From: Chryseobacterium fluminis
GTDB taxonomy: Bacteria > Bacteroidota > Bacteroidia > Flavobacteriales > Weeksellaceae
Direction of reading: 5' to 3'
DNA: 64,000 nucleotides
Assembly (NCBI RefSeq): GCF_026314945.1
Contig: NZ_CP111121.1
Location: forward strand, 4,340,001 to 4,404,000
The notes beneath the pieces were generated by a model. The model had not been told where the DNA came from and searched no databases. It was given only the letters and a program-made list of their open reading frames with translations. A program made the position numbers and the translations under genes. Every line of letters starts with the position of its first letter. Positions within the stretch are counted from its first letter, which is position 1. Of this stretch, positions 34,889 to 43,427 are shown in pieces.

Positions 34889-36175
34889 ATGTCAACTTAC
34901 GTAGTTGTAGGTCTTCAGTATGGAGATGAAGGTAAAGGAAAAATAACGGATGTTTTATCGGCAAAATCGGATTACGTTGTACGCTTCCAGGGAGGGGACA
35001 ACGCGGGTCACACGGTTTATGTAGGGGATGAGAAATTCGTTTTGCACCTTCTTCCATCGGGAGTTCTTCAGTGCAAAGGGAAATGTATCATTGCCAACGG
35101 AGTAGTGGTCAATCCTAAATCTTTCATTAAGGAGGTGAATCAGATCGAAAGCAAAAACATGAGAACTGATCACATTTTCATCAGCAGAAGAGCGCATGTC
35201 ATCATGCCTTACCACATTCTTTTGGATACGTACCGTGAGGAAGAGCACGGAGGAACACAGATCGGAACCACGAAAAAAGGAATCGGACCTTGCTATGAAG
35301 ACAAAATTGCAAGAGTCGGAATCAGAATGATCGATCTTCTGAATCCTGAAATTTTAAGAGATAAAATCGAGAAGAACTTAAAAATTAAGAATTCTCTTTT
35401 TGAAAAATATTATGGAAAACCGACTTTAGACGTTGAAGAAATTTACAACGAATATTTAGAAATCGGAAAGCAGCTTCAGGACAGAATCGTGGATACGGAA
35501 CTGGAACTGAACGAAGCCATCAGAGATGGTAAAAACGTTTTATTCGAAGGCGCTCAGGCATTGATGCTGGATATCGACTTCGGAACCTATCCATACGTAA
35601 CTTCATCTTCTCCATCTACAGGAGGGGTGTGTACAGGAGCAGGAGTTCCGCCAACGTCACTTCAAAACCTGATCGGTGTAGCAAAAGCATACTGTACAAG
35701 AGTTGGAAACGGACCTTTCCCTTCAGAATTAGATAACGAATTAGGAGAAAGCATCAGACAGATCGGTGGTGAGTTTGGAGCGACTACAGGAAGACCAAGA
35801 AGAACAGGGTGGTTAGACCTTGTTTCCTTGAAGCACGCTTGTATGATCAATGGGATCAATAACCTGGTTATTACGAAATTAGACGTTCTTACAGGAATTG
35901 AAACATTAAAAATCGTTACCCATTACAAAACAGAAGACGGTAAAATAATTGATTATTTTACATCTTCAACAGAAAAATTATACAACTACGAGCCAATCTA
36001 TCAGGATCTGCCGGGTTGGACTGAAGATTTAACGAAGGTAAGAAGCTACGACGAACTTCCTGATACTGCTCAGAAATACATCGAGTTTATTGAAAAGTAC
36101 TTAGGAATCAATGTTTACTTAGTTTCTGTTGGGCCTGAAAGAAGCCAGAATATTATCAGAAAAGAATTATTCTAA
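34889..36175 (+). CDS. purA: Adenylosuccinate synthetase
   Basis: PurA makes adenylosuccinate from IMP, aspartate and GTP in AMP synthesis. The 428-residue protein has the GTP-binding loop GDEGKGK at residues 12-18, GGDNAGHT near 37, and GTTKKGIGPCYEDK, all diagnostic. Length and motifs are standard. A strong hairpin terminator follows. Confidence 0.95.
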   Translation: MSTYVVVGLQYGDEGKGKITDVLSAKSDYVVRFQGGDNAGHTVYVGDEKFVLHLLPSGVLQCKGKCIIANGVVVNPKSFIKEVNQIESKNMRTDHIFISRRAHVIMPYHILLDTYREEEHGGTQIGTTKKGIGPCYEDKIARVGIRMIDLLNPEILRDKIEKNLKIKNSLFEKYYGKPTLDVEEIYNEYLEIGKQLQDRIVDTELELNEAIRDGKNVLFEGAQALMLDIDFGTYPYVTSSSPSTGGVCTGAGVPPTSLQNLIGVAKAYCTRVGNGPFPSELDNELGESIRQIGGEFGATTGRPRRTGWLDLVSLKHACMINGINNLVITKLDVLTGIETLKIVTHYKTEDGKIIDYFTSSTEKLYNYEPIYQDLPGWTEDLTKVRSYDELPDTAQKYIEFIEKYLGINVYLVSVGPERSQNIIRKELF

Positions 36176-36198
36176 GGAATATTTTAAACACATGAAAG

Positions 36199-36226
36199 AG
36201 ACTGCCAGTTTTTGGCAGTCTTTTTT
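36199..36226 (+). terminator. Terminator of purA
   Basis: The 9-bp stem AGACTGCCA / TGGCAGTCT with a 5-nt loop ends in a T-tract, 24 bases after the stop. Confidence 0.85.
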
Positions 36227-36759
36227 TATGCCATTCTTAGAAGTAATAATAAGCTTGTTTTTAAGCCATCCTGCAAAACAATCTCTATGGATCAGTTGGT
36301 AACAACAACCATTAACTATTTTAAGAACTTTTCCGGCTATCTATTGCAATTTCTTTTGACGAGATCGATTGTACTTATTGTATTAATGCTGGCATCAGTA
36401 TAAGTCTTAAACTTTTATTTTTTATTCCGATCAATTTTATCATTATTCAAATTTTAATTTTCTCTGTCGCATTAACAGGTTATTAGGTATTAATCTTGAG
36501 ATTTTGACTGTTGTTCTTACTGTTTTTTTAATTTGGCAGTTAACAGAAGATGTTGAGAAAAATGAAATTGAATGTGGACATACAGAAACATACTTACTAT
36601 CCTTTACATAGTTAATTTTATATATTGTTATAATTATTTTTAAAATACTGATATTTTGGTAAGAATTTGGCAAAAATTTTGCTGTTGAAACAATGCTTGT
36701 CGATAAGAGCTATAAAAATAATAATTACCCTTATATAACAGTTTAAATATTTAATAGTG
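36227..36759. other. Long intergenic region before tonB
   Basis: These roughly 530 bases are AT-rich and hold no convincing gene. A 38-codon frame from an ATG at 36287, ending in a hydrophobic stretch, is the only coding-like piece and lacks support. The tonB promoter should be here but no exact TAnnTTTG was found near the start. Confidence 0.4.
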
Positions 36760-37602
36760 ATGAAACACCTAATGGAAAATAAAGAGTTTCGATTTAATGA
36801 AGTTCTTTTCGAGCACCGCAACAAAGAATACGGTGCTTATGTACTAAGAAATGAATCAGATAAAATACTTACCAAAGCCCTTTTTGTGGGCGTAAGTCTT
36901 CTGGCAGCTATTTCTGTTACTCCTCTTATTATCAATTCATTTAGAACCTCAGAAGTAGTAACAGAAGGTGGCTTTGAATTGCCACCGCCTGTAATTATTG
37001 TTGATACAGAGGTACCTCCGCCACCTGCTGTGATTCCACATCAGGCCACCGCTGCCTCTCAGGTAAGGACTACTGACGCGAGAGTACCGGAACCTAAAAA
37101 GGAAGTGACTCAGGAGGTCGTTTACGAAAAAATAGAAGGAGCAGTTGCAGGAGTTAAAAATAATGCTGATGGAGAAATTGCAACTCCAAATGTTCCTATA
37201 TCCACAGCACCAACGATCGGAACAGGAACAGTTCCAACTATCCCGTCAACTTTGGTTGTTCAGAAAGAAGATCCTTCCAAAATTGTAGAAGGTGATGAGC
37301 TGAGTGTTGAAGCGAGTTATGAAGGCGGAATCAATGCTTTCAGGGATAAAGTAATGAACAAATTTGATACCTCAGGATTTGAAGACAGCAATGGTATTGT
37401 AAAAACAACCGTTACTTTTATTGTTGAAACCAACGGGACCATCTCCGGAATCAAAGCGGATGGTAAAGATGTGGCTTTCAACAGTGAAGCAGCAAGGGTC
37501 ATCAAACAGATTAAAGGGAGCTGGAAGCCCGGTAAAAATAAAAAGGGACAGGCAGTAAGAAGTTACTTCAGATTTCCGATCTCCATGAAGTTTGAAAATT
37601 AA
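36760..37602 (+). CDS. tonB: Energy transducer TonB
   Basis: This 280-residue protein links the inner-membrane proton gradient to TonB-dependent outer-membrane receptors. The N-terminus (EFRFNEVLFEHRNKEYGAYVLR) is the form typical of Bacteroidota TonB proteins. A membrane helix follows at about 42-62, then a Pro/Val-rich periplasmic linker. The C-terminal TonB domain starts near residue 200 and ends with YFRFPISMKF. Possible starts are GTG 36757, ATG 36760 and ATG 36772. A strong terminator separates it from parA. Confidence 0.88.
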   Translation: MKHLMENKEFRFNEVLFEHRNKEYGAYVLRNESDKILTKALFVGVSLLAAISVTPLIINSFRTSEVVTEGGFELPPPVIIVDTEVPPPPAVIPHQATAASQVRTTDARVPEPKKEVTQEVVYEKIEGAVAGVKNNADGEIATPNVPISTAPTIGTGTVPTIPSTLVVQKEDPSKIVEGDELSVEASYEGGINAFRDKVMNKFDTSGFEDSNGIVKTTVTFIVETNGTISGIKADGKDVAFNSEAARVIKQIKGSWKPGKNKKGQAVRSYFRFPISMKFEN

Positions 37603-37625
37603 TCTCCAAACAAATTTTTAAATAG

Positions 37626-37663
37626 TTATCCACAAAGATTTTTTTTTGTGGATAATTTTTTTT
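37626..37663 (+). terminator. Terminator of tonB
   Basis: An 11-bp perfect stem (TTATCCACAAA / TTTGTGGATAA) is followed by eight T residues, 24 bases after the tonB stop. Confidence 0.85.
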
Positions 37664-37739
37664 ATTGTTAAGAGGTTTATTAACAGTATTTTAACTCAAT
37701 TTTGGTTTTCCCCATCCGTTGAGAGCAAAGAAAAAAGTG

Positions 37740-37747
37740 TATTTTTG
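37740..37747 (+). promoter_or_regulatory. -7 element of parA operon
   Basis: TATTTTTG matches TAnnTTTG, with TTG at 37719-37721 about 18 bases upstream. The ATG follows at 37766. Confidence 0.5.
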
Positions 37748-37765
37748 ACACTTAAAGTTCTAATA

Positions 37766-38539
37766 ATGGCAAAAATCATAGGTATCGCTAACCAAAAAGG
37801 TGGAGTAGGTAAAACTACCACAGCTGTAAATCTTGCAGCTGCATTGGGAGTATTGGAGAAAAAAATATTAATCATTGATGCCGATCCGCAGGCGAATGCG
37901 ACGTCCGGTCTGGGAGTGGACTATGTTCAGTATTCCACCTATAATCTATTAGAACACAGCGTTGATACCATCAACTGCATCAAGCAGACCGCAACTCCAA
38001 ATCTGGATATTGTGCCTTCTCATATCGATTTAGTAGCTGCGGAGATTGAATTGGTAGATAAAGAAGACCGGGAGTACATGCTTAAAAAAGCATTGGTAAG
38101 TGTAAGAGATAACTATGATTACATTATCATCGACTGTGCTCCGAGTTTAGGTTTGATTACCGTAAATGCCCTTACTGCGGCAGATTCTGTAATTATTCCC
38201 ATCCAATGTGAATATTTTGCCCTGGAAGGACTTGGCAAATTACTGAATACCATTAAGAATGTTCAGAAAATTCATAATAAGGATTTAGATATCGAAGGGT
38301 TGCTTCTCACCATGTATGACAGCAGATTGCGATTGTCTAATCAGGTCGTGGAGGAAGTAAACTCCCATTTTCCTGAAATGGTTTTCGAAACCATCATCAG
38401 CAGAAATGTAAGATTAAGCGAAGCTCCAAGTTTCGGGGAAAGTATTCTGAATTACGATGCAGAAAGTAAAGGAGCGATCCAGTACATTCAGCTGGCAGAA
38501 GAAGTTCTCCTGAGAAACGAGAAATTGATAAAAAATTAA
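37766..38539 (+). CDS. parA: Chromosome-partitioning ATPase ParA/Soj
   Basis: This 257-residue deviant-Walker ATPase has KGGVGKTT at about residues 10-17, the DADPQANATSGLG segment, and IIIDCAPSLG. It binds DNA in the ATP state and, with ParB, segregates the chromosome origin region. The start is the ATG at 37766 (MAKIIGIANQKGG); the longer open frame from 37646 runs through the terminator and promoter. It is followed by parB at 30 bases. Confidence 0.94.
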   Translation: MAKIIGIANQKGGVGKTTTAVNLAAALGVLEKKILIIDADPQANATSGLGVDYVQYSTYNLLEHSVDTINCIKQTATPNLDIVPSHIDLVAAEIELVDKEDREYMLKKALVSVRDNYDYIIIDCAPSLGLITVNALTAADSVIIPIQCEYFALEGLGKLLNTIKNVQKIHNKDLDIEGLLLTMYDSRLRLSNQVVEEVNSHFPEMVFETIISRNVRLSEAPSFGESILNYDAESKGAIQYIQLAEEVLLRNEKLIKN

Positions 38540-38569
38540 TAGCCATAAACAAACAGCGTAGAGTAGACT

Positions 38570-39460
38570 ATGAAGGATAAAAAAAGAGTGATGGGACGTG
38601 GTTTAGGCGCAATTCTAAGTGCAGAATCCAAAGCAACAGTTAATTCAGCGACCGATGAAGGAGCAGATAAATTTGTAGGGAATATCGTAGAAGTAGCCCT
38701 TGAAGATATCTATCCTAACCCGACTCAGCCAAGAACCTACTTTGATGAAAAATCATTAAACGAACTCGCTCAATCAATTAAAAATCTTGGGGTAATCCAA
38801 CCCATTACCTTGAGAAAAGAGGGAGAGAAATTTGAAATTATATCCGGGGAAAGGCGTTTCAGAGCGACCAAACTTGCCGGATTAACATCCATTCCTGCTT
38901 ATATCCGCCTGGTTAATGATCAGGAACTTCTTGAGATGGCTCTTGTAGAAAATATCCAGAGAGAAGATCTTGATGCGATCGAGATTGCATTAACCTACCA
39001 AAGGCTGATGGACGAGATCGGGCTTACGCAGGAAAATCTGAGCCAGCGTGTTGGAAAAGACAGGAGTACCATCACCAATTCTATCAGATTGCTGAGGCTC
39101 AATCCGGATATTCAGAATGCGATCAGAAGCGGAGAGATTTCTGCAGGACACGGAAGGGCCATTATAAGCCTTGAAACTGAAGAGCATCAGCAGGCTTTAT
39201 TTGATTTGATTATTCAGGAAAAACTAAATGTTCGTCAGGCTGAACAAGCAGCTACTGCATTAAAGAATCCAAAATCACCGGCTGCAAAAAAAGTAAAAGC
39301 AGAACTTTCTAACAGTTATAAGAGAGCGCAGAAAACGATTGCAGATATTTTAGAAGTAAAAGTGGAGATCAAAGCTTCTCCCAATGGTAAAAAAGGTAAA
39401 ATTGTTCTTGACTTCAAAAATGAAGACGAACTGGAATATATTTTATCTCATATTAAATAA
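38570..39460 (+). CDS. parB: Chromosome-partitioning protein ParB/Spo0J
   Basis: This 296-residue protein binds parS sites and spreads on DNA. The N-terminus has KRVMGRGLGAIL, which stimulates ParA. Then come the ParB/Srx fold (NPTQPRTYFDE, ISGERRFRATK, ENIQREDLDAIE), a helix-turn-helix (LSQRVGKDRSTITNSIRLL) and a C-terminal dimerisation part. The parA-parB-DUF5683-dapB order suggests a replication and cell-growth cluster. Both neighbours are closely spaced on the same strand. Confidence 0.94.
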   Translation: MKDKKRVMGRGLGAILSAESKATVNSATDEGADKFVGNIVEVALEDIYPNPTQPRTYFDEKSLNELAQSIKNLGVIQPITLRKEGEKFEIISGERRFRATKLAGLTSIPAYIRLVNDQELLEMALVENIQREDLDAIEIALTYQRLMDEIGLTQENLSQRVGKDRSTITNSIRLLRLNPDIQNAIRSGEISAGHGRAIISLETEEHQQALFDLIIQEKLNVRQAEQAATALKNPKSPAAKKVKAELSNSYKRAQKTIADILEVKVEIKASPNGKKGKIVLDFKNEDELEYILSHIK

Positions 39461-40099
39461 ATGAAAAAAATACTTTTCACATTTTTCCTGAGTCTGTTTG
39501 CTTTTGCATATGCGCAGGTAAATCCCAATGATACCATCCGGGTGGAGTACCATCCGAAAGACAGTATCCCTGCTGCAAAGCCTGTGAAATCCGAATCTAA
39601 AGTGATTACGGATCTTGAAAAGGCAAACGGACCCACAAACAAAACATTAAAACTAAATCCCACAAGAGCAGGGCTTTATTCAGCAGTATTACCGGGTCTG
39701 GGACAGTATTATAATAAAAAATACTGGAAAGTTCCAATTGTCTGGGGTGCTGTAGGCGCAGGAGTGGGTATCGCCATCTGGAATGATAATCAGTACAAAA
39801 AATACAGAGAATATTATATCGCAAAACTTAACGGTACGCCCAATGAGTTTGTTGATAATCACCCTTTCCTGGATAAAACAGCATTGGGAAATGCGCAGGA
39901 CAGAGCAAAACGGCAAAGGGATTATGCCATTGCCATCACGGGGCTAATTTACATTTTAAATATCGTAGATGCTGTTGTTGATGCCCATCTCTATGAGAGC
40001 CGGCATGATCCGGACCTGTCCTTCAGTCCTGCGGTCATCCAGGATCACTATGGGATCAATCCGCCAAAAACCGGGTTGAGTTTAAGTTATAGATTCTAA
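39461..40099 (+). CDS. DUF5683 family membrane protein
   Basis: This 212-residue protein begins directly after the parB stop. It has a signal peptide (FTFFLSLFAFAYAQ), a Pro/Lys-rich stretch, then TRAGLYSAVLPGLGQYYNKKYWK, the hallmark of DUF5683, with two short membrane segments. The function is unknown; the family occurs next to parAB in Bacteroidota, which suggests a link to envelope growth or division. Confidence 0.87.
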   Translation: MKKILFTFFLSLFAFAYAQVNPNDTIRVEYHPKDSIPAAKPVKSESKVITDLEKANGPTNKTLKLNPTRAGLYSAVLPGLGQYYNKKYWKVPIVWGAVGAGVGIAIWNDNQYKKYREYYIAKLNGTPNEFVDNHPFLDKTALGNAQDRAKRQRDYAIAITGLIYILNIVDAVVDAHLYESRHDPDLSFSPAVIQDHYGINPPKTGLSLSYRF

Positions 40100-40129
40100 A
40101 TAATTAACAATAAATTCTGTTTTTGCAAA

Positions 40130-40216
40130 TCATTGCGGACTTTGTTAAGTGACATGCCTTTGCGAACTTAAAACGTTTAGTAGTCAAAAAAAACTTTGCG
40201 ACCTTTGCGCTAAAAA
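40130..40216. repeat. Degenerate CTTTGCG-containing intergenic repeat
   Basis: The spacer contains several degenerate copies of a TTTGCGAACTT-like word, ending in CTTTGCGACCTTTGCG. From memory, similar blocks recur in flavobacterial spacers. No secondary structure or gene is evident. Confidence 0.4.
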
Positions 40217-40277
40217 ATAAAATCAGAATTTAAATAAAAATTTAGGCTGTTAAAAAAGCCGGCAAATATATAAAAAT

Positions 40278-40979
40278 ATGAAAATAGCATTAGTTGGATA
40301 CGGTAAAATGGGCAGAATTATTGATGAAATTGCTACCAAAAGAGGTCATGAGGTAGTAGCCCGATTAAAAGAAACTCCAACTGCTGAAAATCTTAATAAT
40401 CCCGATGTTGTTATCGAATTTTCTTTACCGGAAGTCGCCTACAGTAATATCAAATCCTGCCTGGAAAATAAAATTCCCGTGATTTGTGGAACAACCGGAT
40501 GGCTTGATAAAAAAGAAGAAGTAGAAAGAATAGCTCTCGAAAACGGAACTGCATTTTTGTATGGTTCCAACTTCAGCCTGGGTGTAAATTTATTCTTTGC
40601 CCTTAACGAAAGGTTGGCTGATCTGATGAAAAATGTAGAGGAATACTCATGTCAGCTGGAGGAAATTCACCATATTCATAAACTTGATGCACCGAGTGGA
40701 ACTGCTATTTCCATTGCAGAAGGGATCTTTAAGAATAATCCGAAATATGACGCCTGGAAATTAGAGGAAACCCAGGGAAATCAACTGGGGATCTTTGCCA
40801 TCCGCGAAGATGAGGTTCCCGGAACACACAGTGTTTTTTACAGAAGTGAAGTGGATGAAATTGAAATCAAGCATACGGCCTTCAACAGAAACGGCTTTGC
40901 ACTGGGAGCTGTAGTCGCTGCCGAATGGATCAAAGATAAAAAAGGAAATTTCACCATGAAAGATGTTTTAGGTCTTTAA
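40278..40979 (+). CDS. dapB: 4-hydroxy-tetrahydrodipicolinate reductase
   Basis: DapB reduces 4-hydroxy-tetrahydrodipicolinate in lysine and diaminopimelate synthesis. The 233-residue protein has the cofactor loop GYGKMGR at residues 7-13, CGTTGW near 74, and the active-site segment EIHHIHKLDAPSGTA, with catalytic His and Lys. The short length is usual for Bacteroidota. lepB lies 111 bases downstream on the same strand. Confidence 0.94.
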   Translation: MKIALVGYGKMGRIIDEIATKRGHEVVARLKETPTAENLNNPDVVIEFSLPEVAYSNIKSCLENKIPVICGTTGWLDKKEEVERIALENGTAFLYGSNFSLGVNLFFALNERLADLMKNVEEYSCQLEEIHHIHKLDAPSGTAISIAEGIFKNNPKYDAWKLEETQGNQLGIFAIREDEVPGTHSVFYRSEVDEIEIKHTAFNRNGFALGAVVAAEWIKDKKGNFTMKDVLGL

Positions 40980-41090
40980 TTTTGTAACAATTTTCCTACA
41001 TTGCAAACTAATTGGATTTATAAGACAGAAAATTAAATATTTATTGCTTATAACCAATGACTCATATTATAGATTAGGCACAAAAAATTT

Positions 41091-42746
41091 ATGAATTATT
41101 TTTTAACTTATACAGTATATGTTCTCATCTTATCCGTGTTGATGGGGATTTCCACTTGGAAGCTGTTCAAAAAAATGGGGTATAATCCTTTATTTGCATT
41201 TATACCTTTTTACAACTATTTTATTATTCTTAAAGAAACGAATCATCCTAAATGGTGGGCCATTTTATCGTATTTACCGATTGTCGGCCCGATTATGATG
41301 ACTGTTTTTCATATCTATTTAATGAAAAAGTTTGGGAAAAATCTTTTTCAGCATCAGCTTCTGACGGCAATTCTTCCGTTTATCTATATGGCGACGGTTA
41401 ATTATTCCAAAAACGTAGAGTTAGAAGATGAAAATGAATTGTTCTTGACCGATGAGGAAAAAAACGAGAAGAAGAAAGATTCATTTATCGGTTCTATTAC
41501 CTTCGCAGTAGTTTTTGCGACGATCATTCACGTTTTTGTCACTCAGCCTTTCGGAATTCCGACAGGATCTATGGAAAGAACTTTATTGGTCGGAGACTTC
41601 CTGTTCGTTAATAAATGGAGTTATGGATACAGAATGCCAATGCGTCCTTTAGCGATTCCTTTCTTACAGGGAACTATTATGGATACTGGTGAACCCGGAA
41701 ATCCTAAAGATGATCCGAAATCTTATGTAGACGGAGTAGCATTACCCTATTCAAGAATTCTTCAGTTTAATAAACCGCAGAGAAATGATGTAGTTGTTTT
41801 CAACTATCCTCAGGATTCTGTACATACTGCGATCGACAGAAAAGACCCTTATGTTAAAAGATGTGTGGCGGCGGCTGGTGATACTTTCGAGATGAGAGCA
41901 GGAAGACTCTTTGTGAACGGCCAGCCTGAAAAAGTCTTGGGAGATCAGGAAGTTCAGCACAGATATGCGGTAACAACAGGCAGTCAGTTGGATATTCCGG
42001 GATTGTATAACATCTATGGTTTCCTTCCGGTACAGGAACAGCAGACGGATAAAGGCTTTGTTTATTTCTTTCTGGGGCTGACAGATAAAACGGCTGCTGA
42101 AATTAAGCAGCTTCCTCAGGTAATCGATATGAAGGAGGATGTGCAGGAAAAAGGGGTCGCAGCTATTTCTTATCACCTTAATGCTGATAAAACGGGATAC
42201 ACCAAAAGCATCGATACCACTCAGTCAATTTTCCCGATTAACAAACCATGGAATGCAGACTGGTACGGCCCGGTTCGAATTCCTAAAAAAGGAGATGTCG
42301 TAGCACTTACACAGGAAAGTCTGCCGATGTACCAATGGATTATCTCACAATACGAGCATAATAGCCTTGAAAATAAAAACGGGAAAATCTTCCTTAACGG
42401 AAAAGAAGCCAATCAGTATACCATCAAGCAGGATTATTTTATGATGGTGGGAGACAACAGAGATGCTTCGTTAGATGCCAGATTCTTTGGTTTCGTTCCG
42501 GAAGAAAATATCGTTGGGAAACCAATGTTTACATGGATGAGTTTACAGGGCGCGTTCAAGGATGCTAGCTCTTCTTATCAGGCACCGTTCAAAGTTCGAT
42601 GGGACAGAATGTTTAAGGCGACCAACACAGGAGAGGCCAACAAAACTTCATACTGGTGGATTGCAGCCATGATTCTGATCCTGTTTTTCGGATGGGAGTA
42701 CTTTATGAAACTATTCAAAAAGAAGAATACTGAAGACGAATTATAA
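41091..42746 (+). CDS. lepB: Signal peptidase I (large Bacteroidota form)
   Basis: This 551-residue membrane peptidase removes signal peptides. An N-terminal module with several membrane helices resembles DUF5684. The S26 domain follows, with catalytic Ser in PTGSMERTLLVGD, the Lys in VKRCVAAAGD and the GDNRDASLDARFFGFV box. A large insertion (about 120 residues) separates the last two blocks, typical of the phylum. A C-terminal helix is present. A second, minimal signal peptidase is at 55576-56223. Confidence 0.92.
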   Translation: MNYFLTYTVYVLILSVLMGISTWKLFKKMGYNPLFAFIPFYNYFIILKETNHPKWWAILSYLPIVGPIMMTVFHIYLMKKFGKNLFQHQLLTAILPFIYMATVNYSKNVELEDENELFLTDEEKNEKKKDSFIGSITFAVVFATIIHVFVTQPFGIPTGSMERTLLVGDFLFVNKWSYGYRMPMRPLAIPFLQGTIMDTGEPGNPKDDPKSYVDGVALPYSRILQFNKPQRNDVVVFNYPQDSVHTAIDRKDPYVKRCVAAAGDTFEMRAGRLFVNGQPEKVLGDQEVQHRYAVTTGSQLDIPGLYNIYGFLPVQEQQTDKGFVYFFLGLTDKTAAEIKQLPQVIDMKEDVQEKGVAAISYHLNADKTGYTKSIDTTQSIFPINKPWNADWYGPVRIPKKGDVVALTQESLPMYQWIISQYEHNSLENKNGKIFLNGKEANQYTIKQDYFMMVGDNRDASLDARFFGFVPEENIVGKPMFTWMSLQGAFKDASSSYQAPFKVRWDRMFKATNTGEANKTSYWWIAAMILILFFGWEYFMKLFKKKNTEDEL

Positions 42747-42764
42747 GTAAAATTAAACTAAAAT

Positions 42765-42796
42765 AAAATGAAGTATTTGCAAGAGTACTTCATTTT
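42765..42796 (+). terminator. Terminator of lepB
   Basis: The 11-bp stem AAAATGAAGTA / TACTTCATTTT with a 10-nt loop runs into T residues, 18 bases after the stop and just before the next ATG. Confidence 0.75.
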
Positions 42797-42802
42797 TGTA
42801 TT

Positions 42803-43426
42803 ATGAATATGAAGAATGTATTATTACCGGTATTTTATTTACCTCCGGTTTCCTGGTTTTCGGTGTTTTTAGATCCTGAAAACGAAATTGTATTTGAACA
42901 GTTTGAAAATTTTCCAAAACAGACTTACAGAAATAGATCCAATATTTATGGTGCCAATGGTCAGTTATCATTGATAATTCCTATCCATCATAACGGAAAA
43001 AGAGAGCTCAGAGATATTGAAATCTCTTACCGGGAAGATTGGATGAACCTCCATTGGAAATCCATAAAAACAGCCTACCAGAGCTCGCCGTATTTCGAAT
43101 ATTATGAGGATAAATTCAGGAAAATATTCAATACCAAAGAAAAATATCTTTTAGATTTTAATATTAAAGGTCTTGAAGTTCTTCAGCAGATCTTAAAAAC
43201 AGAAAAGGCATACTCTTTGAATGAAGAATATATCAAAAATCCGGAAGCGATCAATTACAGAGAAAAATTTTCTGCAAAGTCGCCTTCCGAATTTGCTATG
43301 GAAGAGTATTATCAGACTTTTTCAGACAAGTTGGGTTTTTTGAAAGATTTGTCAGTCTTAGATCTTATTTGTAACAAAGGTCCTGAATCTCTGACCTATA
43401 TTAAAAATATTAAACAATTATACTAA
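42803..43426 (+). CDS. WbqC family protein
   Basis: This 207-residue protein belongs to the WbqC family, found with polysaccharide and other envelope genes; the activity is not established. Family segments are LPVFYLPPVSWF at the N-terminus, PIHHNGKRELRDIEISY, and WKSIKTAYQSSPYFEYY. A second ATG two codons downstream (42809) is also possible. The subtilase gene begins one base after its stop. Confidence 0.85.
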   Translation: MNMKNVLLPVFYLPPVSWFSVFLDPENEIVFEQFENFPKQTYRNRSNIYGANGQLSLIIPIHHNGKRELRDIEISYREDWMNLHWKSIKTAYQSSPYFEYYEDKFRKIFNTKEKYLLDFNIKGLEVLQQILKTEKAYSLNEEYIKNPEAINYREKFSAKSPSEFAMEEYYQTFSDKLGFLKDLSVLDLICNKGPESLTYIKNIKQLY

Positions 43427-43427
43427 C

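Noticed and set aside
36287..36403. 38-codon frame ending in a hydrophobic stretch
   Set aside because: No ribosome-binding context, promoter or recognisable family; it could be chance in AT-rich DNA.
37646..37765. N-terminal extension of ParA by 40 residues
   Set aside because: It would cover a strong terminator T-tract and the -7 promoter element; the conserved ParA start is at 37766.
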